From contig JBAYMO010000009.1 of NCBI GenBank assembly GCA_041663485.1, positions 1 to 43,854 of the forward strand: a stretch of DNA of 43,854 bases, given 5' to 3'. This DNA is from 02-FULL-45-11b sp041663485. GTDB taxonomy: Bacteria; Patescibacteriota; Patescibacteriia; Buchananbacterales; UBA6539. The notes under the pieces are model-generated. The model was not told where the DNA came from. It worked only from the letters and a program-made list of their open reading frames with translations, and made no database searches. This document shows, in pieces, positions 16,152-22,836 of the stretch (the stretch's first letter is position 1; each line of letters begins with the position of its first letter). Position numbers and translations under genes: made by a program.

Positions 16152-17324
16152 ATGTATAAATTAAGACATTTCAAAAGACAAAACAATTGGCTGAGTCGCT
16201 TAAAATTAAAGGCTAACTCGGCGATAAGTAAGCCCGATTATGTTTTAGTGGGATTGTTTTTCGGCCTCATTGTTTTTGGCTTAATCATGCTTTCATCCGC
16301 GTCCAGTGTTGAGTCCTATCGGCGTTTTGGCGGAACTTATGCCATAATCTGGCGGCAAATATCGCGCGGTTTTTTGCCGGGCTTGATTTTATTTTATATT
16401 TTATCGCGTTTCGATTATCGGCGCTTGGAAAAAAAATCAGTTCATTTCTTTTTCGCGTCACTGGTGATGTTGATTTTAGTTTTTATTCCAGGCATCGGCG
16501 AATCTTACGACAAGGCAAAAAGCTGGATAAATATTTTTGGCATACCTTTCCAACCGGCTGAAATCGTTAAATTGTTTTTGATTTTTGCTTTGGCCGGCTG
16601 GTTTTCTTATCGTGGCAAAGAACAAAACAAAGATTTTTGGAATGGGTTAGTGCCTTTTTCTTTGGTTTTGGGCTTAATTTCTTTATTGATTGTTTTGCAG
16701 CCTGATATGGGAACTTTAATGGTGATAGCAGTTATTGCTTTAGCGGTTTATTTTGTCGCCGGGGCGAGCTTGTTACATCTTTTCGGTTTGGGCTTAGCCG
16801 GATTGGCGGCTTTAGCCGGTTTAATAGTTATTGCCCCTTACCGCATGGCCCGCTTAACAATTTTTTTACATCCGGAAGTAGATCCGCAGGGGATTGGCTA
16901 TCACATTAATCAAGCCATGCTGGCGGTCGGTTCCGGTGGAATTTTTGGCTTGGGTTTTGGTCAGTCTAGACAAAAATTTGCATATTTACCTGAAGTAATC
17001 GGTGATTCAATTTTTGCCATTATGGCTGAAGAACTTGGTTTTATTTTTGCTGTGGCTTTGGTTTTAGCTTTTTTATATTTAGCCTGGGAAGGCTTTAAAC
17101 TTTATCAAAAAACCGATAATGACTATGGTCGATATGTGGTGGTGGGTATTACTTCTTGGTTTGTTTTTCAGGCATTTTTTAATATTGCGGCCATGATTGG
17201 CTTAATGCCTTTAACCGGTATTCCTTTGCCGTTTATCAGCTATGGCGGCACCTCTTTGGCTATTTCCATGGCCGCCGCCGGCGTTTTGATAAATATCTCT
17301 CGGCAAGCCAATCAGACGAAATAA
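16152..17324 (+). CDS. ftsW: SEDS peptidoglycan polymerase FtsW
   Basis: 390 residues, about ten membrane segments. SEDS motifs are visible: GLIMLSSASSVES in the first helix, QPDMGTLMVI, the GSGGIFGLGFGQS loop, and PLPFISYGGTSL near the C-terminus. FtsW and RodA are hard to separate by sequence; position between murD and murG argues for FtsW. It polymerises glycan strands with a class-B PBP, not seen here. A terminator follows, so murG is on another transcript. Confidence 0.9.
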   Translation: MYKLRHFKRQNNWLSRLKLKANSAISKPDYVLVGLFFGLIVFGLIMLSSASSVESYRRFGGTYAIIWRQISRGFLPGLILFYILSRFDYRRLEKKSVHFFFASLVMLILVFIPGIGESYDKAKSWINIFGIPFQPAEIVKLFLIFALAGWFSYRGKEQNKDFWNGLVPFSLVLGLISLLIVLQPDMGTLMVIAVIALAVYFVAGASLLHLFGLGLAGLAALAGLIVIAPYRMARLTIFLHPEVDPQGIGYHINQAMLAVGSGGIFGLGFGQSRQKFAYLPEVIGDSIFAIMAEELGFIFAVALVLAFLYLAWEGFKLYQKTDNDYGRYVVVGITSWFVFQAFFNIAAMIGLMPLTGIPLPFISYGGTSLAISMAAAGVLINISRQANQTK

Positions 17325-17337
17325 ATATACATATTGG

Positions 17338-17364
17338 ACAAACCATTTGGTGGTTTGTTTTTTA
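17338..17364 (+). terminator. Terminator of the mraY-murD-ftsW operon
   Basis: 8-bp stem ACAAACCA/TGGTTTGT (17338-17345/17351-17358), loop TTTGG, followed by TTTTTTAAT. Confidence 0.85.
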
Positions 17365-17401
17365 ATATTTAAAAATTGCGTATTTATAAGATACGGGTAA
17401 C

Positions 17402-17430
17402 TTGACAAGCTGGAAAAATAGTTGTATGTT
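17402..17430 (+). promoter_or_regulatory. Promoter of the G+C-rich gene at 17492
   Basis: TTGACA (17402-17407), 17-bp spacer, TATGTT (17425-17430, 4/6). The predicted leader is about 55 nt and carries AAGAGGAGA (17477-17485), a strong Shine-Dalgarno sequence 7 nt before the ATG. Confidence 0.65.
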
Positions 17431-17491
17431 TATAAGCTCACTTTTGTTTTGAAACCGCAACTGCTACGCATACGTCAAGAGGAGAACAAGC

Positions 17492-17839
17492 ATGAACAGT
17501 AAGAAGCGTTTACCGGTTTTTGTCTGCCACGACCCCGTTGTGGATCGCAGCAATGGGGAAGAAATGTTGGCCTGCTTCCCGACGCTTGGGAAGAGTGGTG
17601 TGCATGTTCCTTACACCATTTGCTCCGGCCGGTCTGTGTCGGTGATTGTCGCCGATGCGACCGAATGTGATGGCCGGTGTCATCACTTTACCGGCAACAT
17701 GGCCAATTGGCGGGATCCGCAACAGCAGGATTACCGCTATGACGCCATGGTCGTCGAGGCGGCCGAAGCTTTCGCCCTGGCGGCCAAAAAAAAAGTAGGT
17801 ATTGGTGCCAACACGCCATTACCACCCCACGCCAAATAA
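17492..17839 (+). CDS. Unrecognised 115-residue protein, G+C-rich single-gene cassette
   Basis: I do not recognise the family. There is no signal peptide or membrane segment. Cysteines sit at positions 12, 27, 44, 59 and 63; the pair CDGRC is followed by HH, which could bind a metal. The N-terminus MNSKKRLPVFVCHDP is beta-like, and the C-terminal third (AMVVEAAEAFALAAKKK) is an Ala-rich helix. Base composition is unlike its neighbours: 35 of 60 bases are G/C in 17521-17580, against 18 of 60 in 18061-18120 of murG. It has a strong Shine-Dalgarno sequence, its own promoter and its own terminator, and interrupts the dcw cluster between ftsW and murG. The coding call is supported by promoter, ribosome site and terminator together. 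Confidence 0.75.
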   Translation: MNSKKRLPVFVCHDPVVDRSNGEEMLACFPTLGKSGVHVPYTICSGRSVSVIVADATECDGRCHHFTGNMANWRDPQQQDYRYDAMVVEAAEAFALAAKKKVGIGANTPLPPHAK

Positions 17840-17853
17840 CGCGTGGGTTTTTT
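17826..17853 (+). terminator. Terminator overlapping the 3' end of the 17492 gene
   Basis: 7-bp stem CCCACGC/GCGTGGG (17826-17832/17841-17847), then TTTTTT. The stop codon TAA (17837-17839) lies in the loop, so the last codons of the gene form the 5' arm. Confidence 0.85.
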
Positions 17854-17911
17854 ATTTAATAATTTAACCTAATGTCGTAGCTGAACTTTTAGTTTTGATG
17901 CTATTTTTAAG

Positions 17912-17940
17912 TTGATTTTGTATGAAATTTATGTTAAAAT
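17912..17940 (+). promoter_or_regulatory. Promoter of the murG-patatin-murC-murB operon
   Basis: TTGATT (17912-17917), 17-bp spacer, TAAAAT (17935-17940), with TG one base before the -10 (extended -10). The leader is about 11 nt and has no Shine-Dalgarno sequence. Confidence 0.7.
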
Positions 17941-17957
17941 CATTACTGCATTAAACT

Positions 17958-19010
17958 ATGAAAATCATCTTTGCCGGCGGCGGCACTGGCGGTTCAGTTA
18001 CGCCTTTGATTAGCATTTATCAAGAGATAAAAAAAAGAGACAATCAAGCCTCTTTTTTGTGGTTATCACCCAAGCATGATCCTCTAAAAAATCTAGTCAG
18101 AGAATATAATTTAGAAATAAAAGAGATTGCTTCTGGTAAATTGCGCCGTTATTTTGACTGGCGAAATTTTATTGATCCATTATTTATTTTTTTAGGTTTC
18201 TGTCAATCGTTTTTTATAATTTTAAAATTCAAACCTGATTATATTGTTTCGGCCGGGGGCTTTGTGGCCGTACCGGTATCTTGGGCTGGCTGGTTTTTGG
18301 GCAAAAAGATTTTAATTCATCAGCAAGATGTAGTACCTGGTTTGGCCAATAAGCTGATGGCCGGACTGGCCACAAAAATTACAGTCACTTTTGCCGCCTC
18401 GCTTAAAGATTTTGATAAAAATAAAACAGTCGTGGTGGGTAATGCGGTCAGGCAAGAAATTTTTTCTGGCTCAAAAGATCGAGGGGTTAGTGAATTTAAA
18501 TTGGAAGCAAATTTGCCCATAGTTTTAGTCGTTGGCGGTGGCACTGGCGCCTTAGTCCTAAACTCATTGACACTTAAAGCTTTGCCGCAACTCGTTGAAT
18601 TTTGTCAGATTATTCATATAACCGGCGGCAAGATTTTTCAAGAATTTTCTCATCCTAGATATAAACCGGTAGTATTTTTAACCAAACAGTTTAAAGATGT
18701 TTTGGTGGCCGCTGATTTGGTGGTAACGCGAGCCGGTCTTGGTATTCTGACGGAATCAGCCGCTTTGAAAAAAGCCATTTTAGTTATTCCCATGCCTCAT
18801 TCCCATCAGGAAAAAAATGCTGAAGAATTTTTTAGAAATAACGCCGCCGCTTTGTTGTCGGAAGTTAATCTAACTTCAGATCAGTTGGCCCAGGCGATTA
18901 AATCTTTGCTGAAGGATGAGGTTCAACTGAATAATTATCGGCGTAATATTGCTAAGGTTTTACCAACCGATGGATCTTCAAAAATTGTTGATATTATTTA
19001 TGGCCGATAA
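17958..19010 (+). CDS. murG: UDP-GlcNAc:lipid I N-acetylglucosaminyltransferase MurG
   Basis: Converts lipid I to lipid II on the inner face of the membrane. 350 residues, GT28 fold: N-terminal loop FAGGGTGGSVTPLI, membrane-facing region with SAGGFVAVPVSWAG, C-terminal donor site LVVGGGTGALVLN and the TRAGLGILTE acidic motif. It starts a second dcw transcript behind its own promoter. Its end overlaps the patatin gene by 11 nt. Confidence 0.95.
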   Translation: MKIIFAGGGTGGSVTPLISIYQEIKKRDNQASFLWLSPKHDPLKNLVREYNLEIKEIASGKLRRYFDWRNFIDPLFIFLGFCQSFFIILKFKPDYIVSAGGFVAVPVSWAGWFLGKKILIHQQDVVPGLANKLMAGLATKITVTFAASLKDFDKNKTVVVGNAVRQEIFSGSKDRGVSEFKLEANLPIVLVVGGGTGALVLNSLTLKALPQLVEFCQIIHITGGKIFQEFSHPRYKPVVFLTKQFKDVLVAADLVVTRAGLGILTESAALKKAILVIPMPHSHQEKNAEEFFRNNAAALLSEVNLTSDQLAQAIKSLLKDEVQLNNYRRNIAKVLPTDGSSKIVDIIYGR

Positions 19011-19881
19011 TTCCAAGAAAAAAATTGTTGGTTTGGCGATTTCTGGCGGTTGGATTAGGGCGGCCTCGGCCATTGGCGCGGTGGAAGTTTTATTAGAGAA
19101 TGGCATTGAAATTGATATGGTATCAGGCTGTAGTGCTGGTTCGGTGGTGGCCTCGGCCTTTGCCGCCGGCAATTTGGACAAGCTCAAGCTACGATTTTTA
19201 CGCGGTAAATTGCGCGATTATCTGCAAGTAATGTTTCAGCCGACGCTGCCACGAGACGGATTTTTAAAAAGTGAAAAAACTATTGAATTTTGGCGTGAAT
19301 TTGTGGGGGATAAAAGCTTTTCTGATTTGGATAAAAAATTATTTTTAAACGCCACGGATTTAAATACTTTGTCGCCAGTGGTCTTATGTGAAGGCAAAAT
19401 TGCGCCAGCGATTCAGGCTTGCGTAAATATTCCCGGTATGTTTGTCGCTTTTAAGCATGAAGACAAAATTCTAGCCGATGGTGGTAATTTTAATTTGATT
19501 CCTTCGAAAATTTTATATGACAATGGCGCGGATTATGTTATTGCTTTGGACGTTTCAAAAGGTCCAAACTTAGTAACGAGAATAATTGCCGGGATAAAAA
19601 GAATTTTTGGGGTAAACTCCGGAGCCGATAAATTCAAGAGTGTAAAGGCCAGCCGCTATCCCAATATTTTTGTTTTAGTTTGGCGCGCCCTAAGGGTTTC
19701 CAGCTCGCAGATTCATAATTTTTTTAGCGAGAGTTATCAATTTGATATTTTGATTCGACCGGAAATCGACGGCGTGAAAAGATGGCAAATTAAAAAGGTA
19801 GACTTTTTAATTAAACGCGGCCGTGAGGCCAGCCTTAAACAAATCGTAAAAATTAAACATGATTTAGGTATATGGCAATAG
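19000..19881 (+). CDS. Patatin-like phospholipase (RssA type)
   Basis: 293 residues from the ATG at 19000 (MADNSKKKIVGLAISGG). This start overlaps murG by 11 nt; a longer frame lies inside murG. Patatin fold: oxyanion stretch ISGGWIR (15-21), nucleophile Ser45 in SGCSAGS, and dyad Asp160 in ADGGNFN. Such enzymes hydrolyse acyl ester bonds of lipids. There is no signal peptide, so it would act in the cytoplasm or on the inner leaflet. Being translationally coupled between murG and murC is not part of the standard dcw order; it may tune membrane lipids or the lipid carrier pool during wall synthesis (inference). Confidence 0.88.
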   Translation: MADNSKKKIVGLAISGGWIRAASAIGAVEVLLENGIEIDMVSGCSAGSVVASAFAAGNLDKLKLRFLRGKLRDYLQVMFQPTLPRDGFLKSEKTIEFWREFVGDKSFSDLDKKLFLNATDLNTLSPVVLCEGKIAPAIQACVNIPGMFVAFKHEDKILADGGNFNLIPSKILYDNGADYVIALDVSKGPNLVTRIIAGIKRIFGVNSGADKFKSVKASRYPNIFVLVWRALRVSSSQIHNFFSESYQFDILIRPEIDGVKRWQIKKVDFLIKRGREASLKQIVKIKHDLGIWQ

Positions 19882-21260
19882 ATTTGGATAAAATTAGAAA
19901 AATTTATTTTATTGGCATTAAGGGCGTGGCTATGTCTGGCTTAGCCATAATTTGTCGTCAGCGCGGTTTGGCGGTTTGCGGTTCGGATGTGGCTGATATA
20001 TTTATTACTGATAAAATTTTGGCGGATAATAAGATTAAGGTTTTTTCGGGGTTCAATGAAAATAATTTAGCTGATCGTCCGGATTTGGTAGTTATCGGCA
20101 CCTCTTGGGGTGATGAAAATCCTGAAGTCAAGGCGGTTAAAGCGGCCGGCATTGATTATATTACCGACTCGGAATTGCGTGGTTTATTATCTAAACAAAA
20201 GAAAACCATTGCCATTACCGGCGTTCACGGAAAAACTACCACGACGGCTTTGCTTGCGTTTTTATTCGATCAAGCCGGTTTACAGCCTAGCTATTTAATT
20301 GGCACGGGCATGGTAACCGATTTAAAAAGTAATGCCGGCTGGTTTGGGGGTCAGCATTTTATTGTTGAAGGTGACGAATACGCCAAAAGCAAGACCGACA
20401 AAACCCCGAAATTTGCGGATTTGGATTCTTCAGTTTCGGTTATTACCAGTCTTGAGTGGGAGCATGTTGACGTCTATCGTGATTTGTTGACCATGGAAAA
20501 ATATTTCTCCGAGTTGGTAAAAAATACCAAAGAGTCGGTTGTGGCTTGCGGCGATTGGCCCAGCATTAAAAAAATTATTGCCAAGCAAAAAGAAAAAACC
20601 GTTACCTATGGTTTGCATATTGGTAACGACTATTTAGCCTATGATATCCGGCCGGAGTTTGATCAGACTTTATTTAAAGTAAGAAAAGGCAAAGAAGAGT
20701 TGGGCGAATTCAGCATTAAGCTTTTTGGCGAGCATAATGTTTTGAATGCCTTGGCCGCGATTATTGTTGGCGCCAATGAAGGCATTGATTTGGATAAAAT
20801 TAGAACCATTCTGCCAAAATTTAGCGGCACGCAAAGAAGATTTGAAGTCAAAGAAAGTAAAGGCATTATATTTGTCGATGATTACGCGCATCATCCGACG
20901 GAAATTAAAACTACTTTAAAAGCGGTACGCTCAAGATACCCGGATAAAATTATCTATTGCGTTTTTCAGCCGCACACGGTTTCGCGCACCAAAGCGTTGC
21001 TGAATGACTTTGTAAGAAGTTTTTCTGATGCTGATTTTGTTTTATTTACCGATATTTACGCCTCGGCTCGCGAAGTAGCAACTGATTTTACGGCCAATGA
21101 TTTAGCGGAAGAAACCAAGAAAAATCATACCAATGCTATTTATACTGGCAGTTTGGAAAAGACCATGGCGTATTTAAAAGATAAAATTAAGCCCGGGCAA
21201 GTGGTTGTTACTATGGGTGCCGGTGATGTTTATTTAGTCAGAGATAAATTATTTGATTAA
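19872..21260 (+). CDS. murC: UDP-N-acetylmuramate ligase, MurC/Mpl family
   Basis: Mur ligase of 462 residues: N-terminal Rossmann motif FIGIKGVAMSGLA, ATPase loop GVHGKTTTTAL, FVDDYAHHPTEI, FQPHTVSRTKAL and MGAGDVY. It probably joins L-Ala to UDP-MurNAc (MurC), as argued by its place between murG and murB. The central segment EGDEYAKSKTDKTPKF followed by SLEWEHVDVY is, however, closer to the Mpl type (tripeptide-recycling ligase) than to the EADESD motif of classical MurC. The start overlaps the patatin gene by 10 nt. Family call is firm, exact substrate less so. Confidence 0.85.
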   Translation: MAIDLDKIRKIYFIGIKGVAMSGLAIICRQRGLAVCGSDVADIFITDKILADNKIKVFSGFNENNLADRPDLVVIGTSWGDENPEVKAVKAAGIDYITDSELRGLLSKQKKTIAITGVHGKTTTTALLAFLFDQAGLQPSYLIGTGMVTDLKSNAGWFGGQHFIVEGDEYAKSKTDKTPKFADLDSSVSVITSLEWEHVDVYRDLLTMEKYFSELVKNTKESVVACGDWPSIKKIIAKQKEKTVTYGLHIGNDYLAYDIRPEFDQTLFKVRKGKEELGEFSIKLFGEHNVLNALAAIIVGANEGIDLDKIRTILPKFSGTQRRFEVKESKGIIFVDDYAHHPTEIKTTLKAVRSRYPDKIIYCVFQPHTVSRTKALLNDFVRSFSDADFVLFTDIYASAREVATDFTANDLAEETKKNHTNAIYTGSLEKTMAYLKDKIKPGQVVVTMGAGDVYLVRDKLFD

Positions 21261-21265
21261 TAATT

Positions 21266-22234
21266 ATGTTTAATAAACTAAAAGAAAAATTACCAGGCGT
21301 GGTGGAAAATGAATTGCTGGCCAACCACACCACTTTTAAAATTGGCGGTCCGGCTCGTTATTTTTTTGCGGCTCAGGGTAAATCAGATTTGATTTTGGCA
21401 GTAAAAACCGCCGAAGAATTAAATTTAGAGTATGTGGTCTTGGGTTGGGGGAGTAATTTATTAGTATCTGATAATGGTTACGATGGCTTGGTGATAAAAA
21501 ATTCCAGCAATAATTTTAAAATTACAGGCTCAGAGATTTACGCCGAGAGCGGCGTGAATCTAAGCCGTTTGGTTGGGGAGGCCACCAAGGCCGGTTTGTC
21601 CGGCTTGGAATTCGGCGCCGGCATCCCGGGTTCGGTCGGAGGTGCGTGTTTTGGTAATGCCGGCGCCTTGGGCCAAGGCTTTGGCGATATAATTAAGACG
21701 GCAGAAATTTATCAAAATAAAAAAGTAAAAGTTTTAGATAAGCAGGAGTTAAACTTTGGTTATCGCGATAGTGTTTTAAAGCAAATTGGCGGCGTAGTCT
21801 TGTCGGTTACCGTTGAACTCGTGCCCACTGAATCTGAAATAGTACAGCGCAATATCGTGGAAATATTAAAAAAGCGCAAGGATCGCATTCCATACGAACC
21901 CAGCGCGGGTTGTGTTTTTAAAAATATTGATTTAGCCAATATTGAAATTATTGATGAAGCGCGGGTTATTAAGGCACTTGATATTTCTCAAGCCGAATGG
22001 CAAAAAGTTACAGTTCACAAAAAACTTCCCATTGGGTTTGTCATTGACTGTTTAGGTTTGAAGGGCAAAACCATCGGCGGTTGCCAGATTTCCGAAAAAC
22101 ACAGCGCTTTTTTTGTTAATATTGGTCAAGCTAAAGCGGAGCACGTATTAATGTTAATTTCTGACGTGAAAATGCGGGTGCGGGATCAATTGGGTATTCA
22201 ACTGCAAGAAGAAATAAGATATTTGGGTTTTTAA
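21266..22234 (+). CDS. murB: UDP-N-acetylenolpyruvoylglucosamine reductase MurB
   Basis: FAD/NADPH enzyme making UDP-MurNAc. 322 residues: NHTTFKIGGPARYF start, FAD-binding LGWGSNLLVSDNGYDGLVI, FGAGIPGSVGGACFGNAGALG, and the C-terminal SEKHSAFFVN motif. The active-site acid is in the PSAGCVFKN motif, where Cys replaces the usual Ser, a known variation in the family. Compact sequence fits the type II/IIb group. Last gene of the operon, 5 nt after murC. Confidence 0.94.
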   Translation: MFNKLKEKLPGVVENELLANHTTFKIGGPARYFFAAQGKSDLILAVKTAEELNLEYVVLGWGSNLLVSDNGYDGLVIKNSSNNFKITGSEIYAESGVNLSRLVGEATKAGLSGLEFGAGIPGSVGGACFGNAGALGQGFGDIIKTAEIYQNKKVKVLDKQELNFGYRDSVLKQIGGVVLSVTVELVPTESEIVQRNIVEILKKRKDRIPYEPSAGCVFKNIDLANIEIIDEARVIKALDISQAEWQKVTVHKKLPIGFVIDCLGLKGKTIGGCQISEKHSAFFVNIGQAKAEHVLMLISDVKMRVRDQLGIQLQEEIRYLGF

Positions 22235-22254
22235 TTTTTTTTGATAAAGTTTTA

Positions 22255-22283
22255 GGGGCGGCTCGTGTTGTTTGAGCCGCCCC
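22255..22283 (-). terminator. Hairpin between murB and the pseudo-receiver gene
   Basis: Perfect 10-bp G+C-rich stem GGGGCGGCTC/GAGCCGCCCC (22255-22264/22274-22283), loop 9 nt. On the minus strand it is followed by TAAAACTTT, and it probably ends the gene at 22299. It could also slow transcription leaving murB. Confidence 0.6.
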
Positions 22284-22298
22284 CGTGTTGTTGTTGGA

Positions 22299-22676
22299 CT
22301 ACCGACCGAGAACGCTCTTGATTGATGCGTCAAGATCCGCCGATTCAAACGGTGTGCTGAGCGCATCGGCAAAGCCCTGCTTTATCCGCTCGGGATTGTG
22401 ATGGCCCAATTTTTCCCCGCTGATCACGATTACGGGGGCTTCGACTTGCTCCATGCGCAGATCAAGCAGGAGCTTAAGGCCGTCTTTGGCATCCCTTTCC
22501 AGGGTGTTGTGCGTCAGCACCAGGTTGGGGCGCAGGCGTTTGGCTACTTCCAGGGCCTCGTCCCTGGTACTGACCGCCGTGACTTCGTAACCGAGTCGGG
22601 TTAGCCTTTCAGCTAAAACCTGCCGAAGTCCTTCATCGTGCTCGGCCAACAAAATCTTGATAGGTCTATTGCTCAT
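22299..22676 (-). CDS. Degenerate response-regulator receiver (pseudo-receiver), G+C-rich cassette
   Basis: 125 residues with the full beta/alpha pattern of a CheY-like receiver: PIKILLAEHDEGLRQVLAERL, a strand NLVLTHN, DGLKLLLDLR, VIVISGE and STPFESADL. The catalytic set is broken. The phosphoacceptor Asp is replaced by His56 (or a neighbour), the acidic pair is reduced to Glu12/Asp14, and the Lys of the usual KPF motif is Thr108; the Ser of the fourth strand (Ser86) is kept. It should not be phosphorylated in the normal way and has no output domain. G+C-rich (33 of 60 bases in 22441-22500), with AGGAGG 7 nt before the ATG, its own consensus promoter and 3' hairpin. It sits alone between murB and secA. 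Confidence 0.85.
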   Translation of the reverse strand: MSNRPIKILLAEHDEGLRQVLAERLTRLGYEVTAVSTRDEALEVAKRLRPNLVLTHNTLERDAKDGLKLLLDLRMEQVEAPVIVISGEKLGHHNPERIKQGFADALSTPFESADLDASIKSVLGR

Positions 22677-22750
22677 CGGGCAACCTCCTGTTTGGTTTTC
22701 CCTGGGCTTTCCCCTGGGTTATTGCTTCTCAAACACATAGACAACCGTTT

Positions 22751-22779
22751 ACTATAACATTAAATTTGAGCCTTGTCAA
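22751..22779 (-). promoter_or_regulatory. Promoter of the pseudo-receiver gene
   Basis: Minus-strand TTGACA (22779-22774), 17-bp spacer, TATAGT (22756-22751). The leader is about 68 nt and ends in AGGAGG (complement at 22684-22689). Its -35 overlaps that of secA on the other strand. Confidence 0.8.
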
Positions 22780-22801
22780 ATCATTAATTATCTAGTATAA
22801 T
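22773..22801 (+). promoter_or_regulatory. Promoter of secA
   Basis: TTGTCA (22773-22778), 17-bp spacer, TATAAT (22796-22801). The leader is about 29 nt, with no Shine-Dalgarno sequence. The same overlapping -35 arrangement is seen at 1854-1860. Confidence 0.75.
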
Positions 22802-22836
22802 AATAACGCTTTAATAATGTAATCTTTTGTAATTTT

